From Monarcha castaneiventris obscurior (Eukaryota > Chordata > Aves > Passeriformes > Monarchidae): a DNA stretch of 64,000 nt. Location: NCBI GenBank assembly GCA_026261815.1, contig JAMPIT010000484.1, positions 8,344,501 to 8,408,500 of the forward strand. Reading direction: 5' to 3'. Position numbers and translations under genes: made by a program. How positions within the stretch are numbered: position 1 is the first letter of the stretch; every line of letters begins with the position of its first letter. Of the stretch, positions 11,524 through 24,839 are shown one piece after another. Below the pieces are notes generated by a model. It made no database searches. It was not told the origin of the DNA and worked only from the letters and a program-made list of their open reading frames with translations.

Positions 11524-14500
11524 GACTGGTAATTATTTTGTAACCCTGAAAAATATTTACTTGTGAACCAGCACTAACTGCAGCAGAAAAACAAAAAAGA
11601 ATGCCAGCTAGCTCTACTCTTTTACTGTATCCCAAAATAGCTCTAAACCTTATTCTGTTCTGAGCTCTGCAGTGCACATCTCTGCTCCGATATGCTGCTC
11701 TCTGTCCTGTATTTTTAGTGAAACCAGTAGGAGTTCAGAGTATGTGGGACTGCAGAATCCTCGATCTTCCTTGCTGACCTGAGACTAGGTTTTCTTTCTG
11801 TGTTTGAAATGAATGTGCTCCTGGGATATTAAAAATTACTGTGAAAAATTCCATTCTTGTTGCAGCCAGGTGGTCAGCGTTCTGCATTTAGCCCTTTGTG
11901 TTTCCACTTGAAGAGCAAAGATTAACTCCTGATTCTGGGGATTTATTTTACTTTCACTTTTTTATTGAGGCTGCCTTGTATGAACACTGCAGAGTCACTA
12001 TATGGTGTCGCCTCTGCCATGATCCCTGTGGCTGAGATACAATCAGATTTTTATTTAAAGAGCCTAAACTACCAGATTTGGTAAATGATGTGCCTCGTGT
12101 TGAAATGGTGAAAAGTGAAATGGTGAGTTGGTGAAGAAGTCTTATTTGCAGATCAAATTTCTTCATTGTTGTGCTTGAAAGCCAGACACTTAACATCATT
12201 TTAATGCAGTTTTTGTGTTTGAAGTAATATAATAAATGTCAATGTTGAATAGGATAAGGCCATATTTTACTACTTTGACCACAAGTGCAATCTTCCAGGA
12301 TTCAGTTTTATTACTATTATAACAGTCACGCTGGAGAATGTCACCAATATATCTTTCAATATGAAGTAACGTATGAATTAATAGTTTATACCAGCTTTAT
12401 TCTCTGCAGTGTGCTGTGAGCTATATTGACAAAGATCTGCCTGGGATATATTCCATGTGACTCTGGAGCTTCTGAAATTGTGTGTTGCTTATGCTCATTA
12501 GGGCCTTAGTCTTTGCAAAGAAATGAACCTTTGAGGTTTGTACTCTGCTATTTCAAAAGAAAAAGGGCATTTTCTTCAGCAGTATAGATATTTAGTCTGA
12601 AAAGCACAGCTATACACCACACAGCATGATGAAAATGATCCAGCTTTTGCATACATACACTTTGGTTGAAGAACAACAGTCCTCAGCAGTGCCCAATTTC
12701 AAAGGTAAATACATCAAGAGTGTGTATCAAAACCTGTGTGCACCCTGTCTGCTTATAAAGGGAAAGACTACACTGATCTTTAAAGCTGAAGTAATTGGAC
12801 ACCTACCTGCATATTTACATTCCCTGACATGGTGTTACAATTACTTTTTTTTGTGGCATTTTGTGTGTATTTCTACAAGATGCAATAGAGATCCTTGATT
12901 TTTCTTTTGAGTGAAGGGCTGTGCTCCAAGTGAGGCCAGCTCTGTTGCTCTCAGTGGAAGCTCTAGCACTACTGATTTTCCTCTGTTTGGGATTTATCCT
13001 GGTTTGTTTTTTAAAGAATTTTTAATGAATTTTTATCATGCGAGGATGAAATGCTACTCAACTTACTAACTGGTATATCTTAATTCCTTAGAGAAAAGTC
13101 ACCGGTTTTTGTGGAAATTCAGAGTGGAAGAAAAATGCTGGGGTTAAAAGGTTTAGCAACATTCAGTGCTGTACTGAATTATGTAAGGCAAAAATATTAA
13201 GTAATAATATTTTTCTTATTGCACATATTCTGTTCAGGGATTATGTGCAACACGATGTATGGACCCCAAGCTTCTTTCTTTACTTGTCTGGTGGCTTTAA
13301 AGCCTTCTTGTAGCTAAAAAAGTTGTTACCTTGGAAAACTTTTTTGCTTTTCTTTTTTTTTTTAGTATCTCAAGGGTTAGCATTACTGAACAGTAAAACT
13401 ATTTTGTAAAGCTGAAGTCCCCAAACTGTTTCTGCTTTGTGTGGTTTTGAGTGCACAACACACAATATCAGCTTGCTGCTCCTGCTGTCAGTCAAGATCT
13501 CCTACAGCTGTTGCAGAAGATTTGTGCCTCCCATGCCAGAGGGACTGAGTTTCAAATCTTATTGACAGCTTTGGAGGGTCCTGTGCTGTGCATGCAGCTA
13601 TTTTGCAGTGGAAGCTACATAATGTGGAATGTTAGGTATTTCAGGTGTATTTTGCTGAGGGCAGGATTTGTGCTGTGAGGTGCTCCCTGAGCACCGGGAT
13701 GATGCACAAGGTGAGCTACAGCAAGGTGAGGGCTGTGTCCCAGCCTGCTGCATCCTCCTGCCCTTGGCTCTGCTCCCTGGGCCTGGCCTCCCGTGTGTCA
13801 GCAGCACAGCCAGCCATGCCTGGTGTTCCTTTGCATGTTCCCAAGGCAGGAGAGGAGATCCCCATGTGCTTCCCCCTACACAGGTGTTCTGGCAGAACAG
13901 GGCTGCAAATGTCCCAGCTGTTCAGCCCAGCCTCTTGTCCATCAGTGTTAAGCCATGTTTCAGAAAAATATTTTGAAGTCCTTCTCCTTGAAAAATCTGA
14001 ATCAAGGTAAGTAATTTTCCTGACATCTGCTTCCACAATGTTTTGTTTGCTATTGTGTGCAGATGTATTCTATTGCATCGCACTTGCCAGCATGGGAACA
14101 TTTTGTGCTCTGATGTATTCAAAATTATGTTTAATGACTGTAGCCTTCACCTATTAGGACTTTCATTTCTGGAAAATGTTTATTGCATGCAAACAGAGTA
14201 AGCAGGTGTGAACATGCAGACACATAAGCTAAACCTCCAAGAGAGAGTTTTAGTTGTTGCTAAGTTTGGGGAGTTTTTTGATAGATCAGTGGCAGTCTCA
14301 GAAATGTCATCCTCCAAAACAAAACTGTGTGGCTATGTGAGTTAAGGCAAGAAAATATTTAAAATTGTATTTTAAGATATTCGTTACTCTAGCAATCTCT
14401 CCTGCTTTGTTAAAACTGATTTCCTTTTGTCCTGTAGGTTGTCCTAGAGCACACCTGGGGAGATTGGAGATGTTTTGGTATTGGAGTTCTGAGCAATGAA

Positions 14501-15536
14501 ACACACTATGAGTTTCAATGCACGTACACATCTATATATCTATAGCTTACACAAGTTTAAAGGAAATCAATTAGCAGTTGACTATTGCAGAGCAGTGGTG
14601 ATAGCTTCTGGAAGTGGGGATAGTTTCCTAAGTCTGAGCAAGGCTTTTGAATGTTCCAGTACTTTTTGAGGGCAAAATTACTGGGTGAGGAGGAAGCTCC
14701 TCCTCAGAGAATTTAATTATTTTAGGATTTCTGTAACTTCAGATGAAAATGCAGAGGTGTAATTTGTCACTGAACGTTTCCAAATCTAAAATCTGTAAGA
14801 CAGAGTTGCTCTCAAGGCACCCTCTAAGTGGCCCCCATGGCTTTGAGCTCTCTCTGCTCCTGTTGACCTTTAAAGTGTGCTGGAAGGCTCATCCCTTCCC
14901 TGGGGCTTGAGGAGGGAGGCATGGCTACCAAATGTAATTCCTGGTGCTTCCTTCCTGCTCAGTCCTTGCTGGCTGGAAGGGCCAGGTGAAACTGTCCAAG
15001 ATGCCCAAGGGCAAATACACTCTTCTGAACAAACTGAAAGGAAATTAAAGCTTGTAAAGCAAAACAAGTCAGACCATTCTTTCTCAGCAGCAGAGTTTGC
15101 TTTTAGCTTTATTCAAACATTGGTTCCCCATTCCTTCTCCCACTGGAAAACATTAAATTATTATAAGTAATACTGAGTGTTTCATGCATTTTGTAGTATC
15201 TAAGGTCATAGAGGTTGCCAGTAAGTGCAGTGTTTTATTTCCAAGTGTGGGCCTCTTGATGTCTTGGCTGCTGGCACAGGAGGTTTAGGTGTCAGAATTG
15301 TGCTACATATGTGGTGTCAGCTCTGCCTGTGAGCACAAGCTACAGCTCCATTTCCCAGCCTCCTAATTGCTATTAAAGGAGACAGCAGCAACCTCGCAGC
15401 TGGCATCTCATTTCATCAAAGCAGTGATAAACTATATTCAAAAAACCTTCTCTAACTTCAAAAATCCTTTCGTTTTGGTGACAAATGTTGGGGTATATTT
15501 GCATACAAATCACTTTCTTCCAGGAAAAGGCTGATT

Positions 15537-15557
15537 TGTTGTTGTTGTTGTTTTTTT
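15537..15557. repeat. (GTT)n with poly-T
   Basis: A few GTT units run into a T run. Short simple repeat. Confidence 0.75.
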
Positions 15558-18500
15558 AATGCTTTCTAAACATAGTTTGTCTGAAAGTTTTATGAGCCAG
15601 TCCTCTTTATTTTCATGCACAGCCTGATGAGCTGCTTCTGGAACAGAAGATACTGCAACAACATTAAATTGTTTGTTGGTTCCTCTTTTGAGGACAGCCT
15701 AAGCATGTTTTGCTGTAGAACAATTTCCCTTGCCTCTTACAATTCTTTGGCTTCTCATCACCATTCATAACTTTGCTTATCTTGCACATATAAGTTAGTA
15801 GTGCAAATATAATTGGATCTGGCATCATGGCTGTGAGGGGTTTTTTAAATTGTTCACTATTGGTTTAACTTTTTTTTCCCAAGTTTAGTTTAAAAGGTTG
15901 GGGGTTTTATTCATTAACTTTCCATTCTAATCAACCATCCTAATAAATTGGCAGTGAAACAGAAATTTTATTTACTCTTTCTGATGGGAAATATGGTTTA
16001 AGAGAGTTTAATTCTCTCCTGCTGAAAATATACCCTGTAGAAGCACTTTTATCTCTTGATGACTGGTTCCATGGCAAAAACATCTCAGCCTAATCTATCC
16101 TATTCTTGGACACCATTTTATCTCCTCTGCAATCGAATTTGTCTGTAGTGGAACCAACATTCTTTTTATCACCCAAGGTCTGATCTTCAAGCTTTCACCT
16201 TCAAAAGCACAGCCATCCTTAGGCAGGCTGGTATCTCAGAATGATTTATAACTGAGGAGAACTTTGAAGTTCCTATAAATAACCAAAAAAGCAGTGTTTT
16301 CTTCCTTTTTTTGTTATACTGCTGTTTGCTTGCTTATGCTTAAGCATCTCTTGTGTCTTCTATTCTGTATCAGCGACATGCAGCCAGGAATGACTGTGCC
16401 ACCAGTTTCTGAGTGGCCTGATAAGAATCCTGAGATAGTAATGTAAAGCCCGGGGAAAAATGATTCTCAAGTGTTTTTCACACCAGTGGTAAGGATCAGC
16501 ATGGAGCTGCATGGGAAAGGCAGACAGGCACATTCAAGGGGACTCTTTAGAGAACGTTTGATTTCCAGAGCAACAAGTTTGCACACCCCTTTTGCAAGAC
16601 TGAACTCTATAGCTGCACACAACCATCACTGACATGTTGGGAGGTCACTGAGGGATTCACATCCAGCAGCTTAGCAAGGGGAAGCTGAACAAATGACAGT
16701 GAAGATGCTTTCATTTGGAGAAATACCAAATGTTCCTGCTCTTTTCAGCTCCTAGATATGGGATATCTACTTTGTGACCTTCGGAAAGAGAAAGAAATTC
16801 ACGTTTCTCAGCAAGATAGCTTTGATGATGATCATAAACCCCCAAGATATGCTGTATGTTTGTAATTTAAGGAAGAAACAAAGAGATCTGGAAATTCATT
16901 TGCAGACACCAAATTCAACATCAATTTTCTCCCTCACATCCAGGATGCAGTTGGAATGCTGTCATCTTTCTATGTTGGATTTTTTTGATTTTGTTGTTTG
17001 TTTGTTTATTTTGGTATATATTTACTTCCTCTTTTAACGCTGACAGCATGTCAGATTTAAACCATTTTTTTTCTTCCCTCCAGGGAACTGTCTACTAGCA
17101 AAAAGTGCAGTGACATATTGTTGTTATCAGCTCGTATTATGGTAACACAACGAGTTCCAAACCAAAGATCACAGCCCAAATCTTTGGGGGTATGTAGACA
17201 CGCTGTGGGGTTCTAACAGCTACTCAGATCTTGCTCCAGTGAGACTTTTTGGTCTGTGATTAATTTGAAGTGCACAGGGATCTTGCAGACTGTCCCAGTG
17301 GTTCCAGCTGTGGAAAGGGACATACCTACTGTTGAGAGTGAGGTAGGATGTAAGGCTTGAAGGTCCATAAAATCAGATGCTTGCCTTAATGGATATCAGC
17401 CTAAAGTATCTGAAAACCTCACACTGTACAGACCTTCTAGGGGACTACATGCAGGTGTTGAGGTTCATGTGGATGTTTCCATCTGGACCTATGCAATAAA
17501 TTGGAGAAGGGAGTGGAAGGAAGGAGAGCAGGCTTGGGTCTCTGCTGAGCAGAAAACCACAGAAGATTGGGAAGTTGGAAACAGAAGATTTCACCTCTGC
17601 ATTCATCCTTTTATACCCCTTGTACAGTTGATTTTATTGATGATCTCACAGCTACAAGACATTCAGGGTCTCCCCTTGCTAGTTATGTGACACCACTCCT
17701 TTGCTTTGGAGCATTTGTTTTTCCCAGAAGTGACCCTGTGCTAGGCATGAACATTCTCAGCTACTTTCAATAGTATCAACAAAGGAAGAAAACATCGGTG
17801 GCTTTTAGAAGCAACTGATGTTGTGCAGGAGACCATTTTTAGACTCCTCAAGGATGTGTGCGTTTCTGTGCCTCTCCACAAAGGCTGACCACTGCCGAGA
17901 CTGGCACAGGAAGATCTGCACCCAGCTGCTTTCGTGGAGATGATGGGCTAATGTGGAAATGCTCCTGTGGGCAGAAAGTCAAGGCAGCTCCTGCTGCACA
18001 CAGCCCTGGAAGGGTTCTGTGATGCTGCATGTGATGGGCTTTGGCCCTTACAGAGGGCAGAGGAGACGGGGGAGATGCCTCCCCCTCATTTCCTCCTTGA
18101 GCACCTGTTAAGGAGCTAAGCATACTCAAGTTCTGGATTTGCAAATCATTATAATGACAGACTGTGACAATAAAAAGAGCCATGAAAATAGATCATGTAA
18201 AGAAGTCCTGGATTAAAAATCCCCTGGTACACTGGGACATGATAAAACTCCACTAAGTCAATAATCTGTGCATTAAGAGCTCCTCTGGTTATGTAAAGGA
18301 ACTAAAACAGTCTGTTTTTCTCAGTGAGCCAGAGGAAGCAGTAGCTTGGGTATGTAATAGGATGTTAAAGAGTGCTTGCTTTTCAGTAGCCCTTACAGTC
18401 TAACTTGATTTACAGATCAGATCTCTGCTGCTGACAGTAGAAAGACTGTAATGATGCCAGTGACCGTGTCTAAGAGAGTCTCAGTTGTGTCTTTATTCCA

Positions 18501-18599
18501 AATCCACAGAAAGGAAATAATAAAAACAGATAATCACATTAAAGTAATGGTTTCAGATGACACACAAAGTAAGGTTATTCAGAGTTAAGCTGCTAGTTT

Positions 18600-18810
18600 G
18601 TCTTCTTCATTCCCATGTTCTTGAATATTGCAGGAGTCCTGGATGAGAGTATGAATTTATGTACCGTGCATCGCGTAGCGATTCAGCAGAGCTGGGAACA
18701 ATGCGCATTAATGACAATAATAGTATTAGAACAGCATCTAGAGAGGCAATCATTACACAGGGCCCTGTTGTCCTTATCCAAGAGAGCTTATTATGCAAGT
18801 GAAAAACAGG
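18600..18810. promoter_or_regulatory. Candidate conserved non-coding element
   Basis: This stretch stands out in texture. It keeps five CpG dinucleotides between about 18664 and 18705 in an otherwise CpG-poor intron. It contains homeodomain-like ATTA/TAAT cores (for example gcattaatgac near 18705) and shows no repeat structure. An open frame of 124 codons on + and one of 63 on - cross it without recognisable domains. The enhancer reading is inference from composition alone. Confidence 0.3.
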
Positions 18811-21800
18811 AAGGAGACCTACTTTCTGATTCCCTCCTCCTTTATAGCTTTCATTGTCTCAGGTGCTTTGTAAGCTATGCTTTACCATCTCTGCTCGAGT
18901 TTTATTTTGAATTAAAAGGAGTTCTTTGTACGGATACTTTAATGTTGAAGATGTACTCTACATCTGTTTTACATTTTCTCAGCCCTTAAGTATGACTTTC
19001 TCAAAACTGACTCCCCTGGCAGGTGAGGAAAAATGCACCTTTGAGAGCATTTTGTCCTGACACACACACTCTGTGAACCTTCTCATCAACACCAAGCTTT
19101 TTGTGTCAAAGCAGGTATGAAATAAGTTGTCAGAATTAAGTAGCTAAAGAATAGTGGCTTAAAATAATTTCTTTTCATGTTGAGCTACCTCTTAGTGTCT
19201 TACCTACCTCTTGTTGTCTTAAATGCTACACAGGGTCTTTGATATTTCCACCCTACCTTTCTCTCTACTGCAGCTGAGTGAGGCCTGAATCCCTGCTTAG
19301 CTGCACTCGTTGTTTTAATCCCCAGAGACATAAACTGCAGAAGGGACTATTGCTCTATCCCTTTTCCTTTTGAAGTACCTCTGTCAGCCTCCACGTACCT
19401 TTCCCTCGTTTACCATTTTGGTGTCCTTGTCATCCAGCTACTAACATTTGTAAAGGTCACAGCCTGTCTCCTGACGCAGGGAGGGGTGTGTGTGCCCCTG
19501 GGCTGCACTGGTGAATGCTGCAGAACTCCTTCTGATGTTAACAGGGCTGCTTTCAATAGTCCTGCTAAACAGCAAAGAAATTACATTTACAAAACCAGTA
19601 ATCAACTCTCTTACTTGGAAAGTCATTTCTCTACTACACCCACTTCAACAGTGCATCGGCCAGTGCAGTAGAGATACACATCTATTGTCATGGACGTTGC
19701 AATTTTGAGCATTCAAAGGAGCTGATGAAAATACACTGGGACATTTATCACATCAAAGATGTGATATTGCAGGGCAGAGATGTTGTGATTTGCCTCTCTA
19801 TCATGCAGGTGTGCTGAACAGCTCTTTCACAAGGGAGACAGAAGATTCTCTCATTTTTTTGACTGCTCCTAAAGATGCTGATGCTTTTACAGAGAGCTAA
19901 GCCATTTCTGCAAGGGGTCTAGTAATTTAGGCTCACCCTACTCTCATGGAATAGTTCCCTGGGACAGCACAGCCTATCCTGTTGCTTTAGATGCAATTTC
20001 AGTAAGTAACTATGCAAAATATGCCTTGAGCACTTCCAGTTTAAGAAAAACGCAGCTCTCCATTGACTGTAATTGGAGCAGTTTTCTGAATGCCCTAACA
20101 GAACCAGCTAGAAAACCAGTCCTGAGAAATTCTTGGGAATCACGTGGTTTAACCCATTTAAAAACTTTGAAAATCCCAGCGTACATTACAATATTCTTTG
20201 AGGAATATGCTCAGTGTAAGATAGCCTGAATTATCCAAATTCAGTTTTCCAAAACTCCCTGTTATTCATGTTTCTCATTATCTATAAATTACATTCAAAA
20301 TTACCTTAATTACCTGAAACCTTGGTTATCCAAACATATTCATTGTCCCCTGTGATACAATGGTAATTGATCTTGTACTGCATTCCTCCAGCTGATGCTT
20401 CACTGGTTATGGAATGAAGGCACAGTTGGTCTGCCAGTGCTGCTACAGGTTTGTCTTTTTCTATGCTGCTCAGCATAAAGCTAGTGCAGAGTTTCAAAGC
20501 GTACATAGAAAGCTCTTGATCATCTGCATTGATAGGTATCTGGAGAAAGTAGAGCTGTTACCAGCTTCTTCAGCAGCAGGTCCAGCAGAACCTTCCTTGA
20601 CTTAACTCCGGAGAAAACAGATGAGGATAAAATGAAACTTCCTAAGCAGCAAAGTACTTCAACACTGCCAATAAAGATCTGGCTTTTCACAGTTCCAAAT
20701 CCACTGGTCTACTCTGGTCAAACCCATTTGCCTTCAAAATTAGGCGAGAGAAATCCCAGGGAGATTCACCAAATATTAATCTGATTCATTTGCTACTGTC
20801 ACCCACCAGAGATGCCCAGAACAGAAAAAAGATTGTACTTTCAAGTGCCATACACAATAATGTCAATAATGCTCATGGTTTGTACAGAACCTTAATTCCC
20901 AATACATTCCGTGGTATCTTTCTACCAGGTAAAATCTTGTTTCCAGTAAAACTTATTGCCTGGAATATGGCATCCAATAAATTCCAAGAAAGTAAATTCG
21001 TCATAGCTAATATTTAATAATTAATTATTCCCTCATTATAACTCCTGAATCATGAGCTAGAATATAGCTTCATAATGATCACATTAGGTTTTTTTAATAT
21101 GATGGTGCAGCAGCCTTAATTAAGATCAAATGCTGAAGCATTTTCTCACAAGTTGTTTTTTATTCTCAGGGGGAGGGGTTGGATCACTAGCTCAGTTTAT
21201 CTGTTTGAAACGAGGCATTGCAATGGCATGTTGCAATTCCAGTAGGGTTATTTTGGTTAATTGAATTCAGTGCAGTTTTCTGGTGGTGCAGGTCATTTGG
21301 ACAAGACGTGTAACTGCTGACAGCTTTGAATGAACATATCAGTTGCTATGACAAATGCCATCGCTCCAATGTTTAGGCCAAAACCCCACTTTTTGACTGC
21401 TGCACCCCAAATGTTGTTCGGTCTCTGCTGTCAGCTTTAGGCATGGCTGTTTATTTCAGTGGTCTTGTGCATTTATAGTTGCTGTAGGTGCATTGATAGC
21501 TTCGGGTAATTATGACCAGTTTTGTTGTCTATTTAGAAAAAGGATATATCATCTGGAGCAATAAAGATGTAGTTCTTAGCTGGAATGGGTTGCTGTACAG
21601 AAGGATTTCTTTACGGGATCTCAGAGCATCACAGCAGTCACAGATGACATCCTTCTATATTGGGACTTCTGCATTTCCATGTTAGTCACTTGTTATTTAT
21701 TGCTTTTGGGCCTTCCAAGATCAGAAGCTTGATGTGACTCTAAGAATGTGGTCATAATTCTGTAACAAATTTAGATCTTGAATAAATTTCCACCAAATTA

Positions 21801-23750
21801 GACTTGGATCAGAGGTGTGTTTCTGAGCCACAAACTCTTGCACAGCTGCTCTCACTGTGGTTCCACTTAGGCTCCTGCTACTACCCGAGGCTGCCCCCGA
21901 GGCCAGAAGCCAGCAGAAAAAGACGAATCCTGCAGTAAAATACCACTTGCTATGAGGAACTGAGCTTTTAGTTGACCTGCTTGACATACCCTAAAGGCAT
22001 TTAAAGGGAATATCAAATATACGAAAGACTTGTTTAAATGAAAAGTGAGCAGTTCTGAATCTCGCATTTCCCCACTGTGGCCTTGTGTCTTGTGGAGTCA
22101 CTGTACTTTGTGTAGCAGTACTTTGTACTTTGCTGTGCTAGCTAGCAAGATTCAGACTGTAAGCCATATCTATATCCAAATAATGTATTGACTTTTAAAA
22201 GTAAAATAGTGTTTATTGTTCATTTCCTGGAACTATTGCATGTTTCACTGACATGAAAAGTTATTTTAAGTAGTTTCAGTGGGGTGAGAAGATCAAGTAG
22301 AATAAAAACCCCTCTGTATAAAAGCTTCAATGTGGTTTTCAAAGAGTGCACTTATCATAGTGTGGAGAGATCCATGTCAAAGATATGCAGTGATTGCTCT
22401 TTGTTCCACTGGAACTACTAGTTCTCTGATACATTGCATAAATCTGGACTTCTGCATTAGTGTAAACATGTACAGAGCTGTCTTATCAAGATCAAGTTAT
22501 TTAGATAATTTGTCTTATCTTAATGACTTTTTTATTAATGCTAAGATGTGGCAGAGCAATATAAAAAACAAAAGTTGTGCGTGGGTTTAATAGTCTGAAG
22601 CAATTCTTAAGTTTTTATTGTAACTTTATTGCATTTGCATTGGTTCTTAATCATCTTTATTGTTCAGAGCTATATTTTTCCCGAACTAGCAAATTCTGTG
22701 GTGTTCTATTTCCCATATTGTACCAAAGCACTCCTCTAACATATATTTAAATACAGTTCTACATGTAAAATCCACTGAAGGTTTCTCCTTCGTGGTTTCC
22801 TATTATGAGATGCTCTCTCTTAATCCAAACCGCCTCTACAGATTTCCCTCCTAAAGTCAGTCACTCCATCTTACTAAATAAGGCTTGTTCTGGGCTGGGG
22901 GAAACGTCAGGTTTTGCATTGCTACAGGTTATGGGTGTCCTAATTCTGTGGGTTTACTGGGAACTGAAGGGGTGCCTTGACATATTGTTGTTGTAATGAA
23001 GCAAAATATGCATTTGATTAATTTTTAAAGGCTTTTTGATGCCCTCTGTGTGTATGTGCATGTGCTATTTCAGTGTTCTCTTCCTTCTTAACTCCTTCTA
23101 CAGGCAGCATCTGTGAAGCCTTTATTGTTTTCCTCACGTAGAGAAATTGCTCCCAAAGCCTTCAAAATGTGAAGAATTGTTCAAGGGCAGAAAAAAGATA
23201 AATGACTGGCAGTTGTTTTTCAGTTATATTAATTTTCTTAGTCATGCATTCTCCTGTGTTTTTTCAGAGCTCTTGGACTTCTTTCTCTTAGTAATTAGAG
23301 CTTTCAAACAAAGAAAACTTCTGCTTAGATGCAATGATGAATTTAATACCCCTGCCCACACTCCTCAGCTGAATCTGGGGATGTTGTGGTGAGTTTTAAT
23401 ACCTGAAGCTTTATCTGAGTGATTCTGCTTGGGACACTTGATGCAAATTCATGTAAAACAGTGTAAGAAAAGAATAATCCCTCCCGCCGCCCCCCACGGC
23501 ACATTATTTCTGCATTCCCATCAGCTTATGGATGTGCAGAAGGGTTCTTTCATACAGACACATGAAATAGTTGGACATAATGATTTATTACAGTTTTCTG
23601 CAGCTGGTTCTTCTGGTCCCTGAGCTCCCAGCACCCACCCCAAGGCATTGTCCTCCCTGCTCAGTGAGGGCTGAGCTGGCCCCTGAGCAGCCTCCACCTC
23701 TCATGTCCATCAAGTTCTTCCTGCTGTTACCAAGAGATGGTGGCAGTATC
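18811..23750. other. Non-coding intronic sequence
   Basis: Mostly AT-rich unique sequence. A diverged tandem pair of about 18-19 bp (ctacctctt..gtctta) lies at 19185-19221. Short recurring gtactttgt words lie near 22.1 kb. An 88-codon minus-strand frame at 21721-21987 is not recognised. No convincing gene. Confidence 0.6.
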
Positions 23751-23790
23751 TAATCTTATCTAATCTTACCTAATCGGTATTAATCCTAAA
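23751..23790. repeat. Four TAATC motifs at 10-bp spacing
   Basis: TAATC starts at 23751, 23761, 23771 and 23781, giving a degenerate 10-bp tandem repeat. The fourth copy is TAATCC, the K50 homeodomain (OTX/PITX-type) core. It may be a chance short tandem repeat or a clustered binding site. Confidence 0.7.
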
Positions 23791-23933
23791 ATGAGCACAG
23801 CCCCGATTTCCAAGGCAGGAGTCCCTGTTGTGGGTTGTTCTGTGAGTGATTGGGGTGTTTTCAGCCTGGAGGGAGAGCAGAGGCTGCTGTGCTTTAAGTT
23901 ACTTACCTAAGCTTATGAAATGCATGCAGGAAT

Positions 23934-23959
23934 ATTAAGTCTCTGTATTAAGTCTCTGT
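23934..23959. repeat. Perfect 13-bp tandem duplication
   Basis: The unit attaagtctctgt occurs twice head-to-tail without mismatch. This is a typical replication-slippage product, probably recent because it is perfect. Confidence 0.9.
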
Positions 23960-23979
23960 AAGTGTTATAGTTTGGGACA

Positions 23980-24480
23980 GTTTTTAAATGCAAACCAATT
24001 AGTCAAAACCAAAATATTAATAAAAAAATTCTGTTTTGAGGTGTTTCCCAAAATTAAATTTTTAAGGAAAAATTTTATTATTAACTAAAGTACTTTTAAT
24101 GTAAAAACTAGAATGCTAAAAACCAGATATTTAAGTTTTTTAAAAATTTTGGAGATTTTATTCACTTCTACTTGTCATCATTAAAATATATTTTTGCTTT
24201 GGTTGTTTTTGTGGGCAATTTTGGGTTTGTTGTTTTTTTTAGATGTTGACTCGTGCACTCCCTCTTGTGAGAGGAAAGATTTTTTTAAAGATACAGGAAC
24301 AGTGTTTCCATTCTGATGTGAGCTATGAATTCCTGACTATGTTACACACTGAAAATAAATAATTTTCCTAAATTCAAAATTTTTATAACAAATTATATAA
24401 AAAGCTAACAATATTGGTGAAACCCAGGAGCTTTATAAAGTAGCGATTACCCTTTCAGTTTTAGATATTTTGCCTTTTTC
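23980..24480. other. AT-rich stretch
   Basis: About 500 bp strongly dominated by A and T, with many A and T runs and no open frame or recognised repeat. AT-rich flexible stretches are a known feature of mammalian FHIT introns at FRA3B; whether this one behaves that way is unknown. Confidence 0.6.
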
Positions 24481-24797
24481 CCCTTGTATTGTGTTCTTTT
24501 AAAGCCTCACATATTAAGAAAACCTGTCAATTTTCATGTTTTTAAGTGGTTCCTTAAAAAGACAAAGTAAAAAAAAAGAACTTTATTCCTATTGTTAGAG
24601 TGTCAGTACCTGGAGAGCCTTTAATTTTTTCCTTTTAAAGCTTTGAATTGTTCTGTTTGAAGTTCAAATTCAGGAATAAAACAAGAGTCAAAACTGAAAG
24701 TATGTTTCTGTATAGCAAATTAATGGACTTAACCAGGAAAAAGCTGTGTTCAGTTCTAAAGCTTGTCACATAAAAGGAATTTTAACATCTTTGGGGT

Positions 24798-24837
24798 TTC
24801 TTTTTTTTTTTTTTTTTTGGTTTTCTTTCTTTTTTTG
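24798..24837. repeat. Poly-T / T-rich tract
   Basis: A run of eighteen T (24801-24818) is followed by a T-rich continuation and then a C run (from about 24839). It may be an A-tail in minus orientation, but no element body was recognised. Confidence 0.85.
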
Positions 24838-24839
24838 AC

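Larger units (their letters stand above)
11313..18599. other. Non-coding intronic sequence
   Basis: No gene recognised. It contains a poly-T tract at 11500-11523, a (GTT)n run near 15537-15557, a TTTG/T-rich run near 16991-17010, and a GC-richer patch at about 13.68-13.93 kb where open frames of 66-121 codons overlap on both strands. A short near-duplicate of gaaatggtga lies near 12.1 kb. Confidence 0.6.

Noticed and set aside
21721..21987. 88-codon minus-strand frame with a plausible N-terminal hydrophobic segment
   Set aside because: No family recognised, no splice or promoter context, and its length is common by chance in AT-rich DNA of this size.
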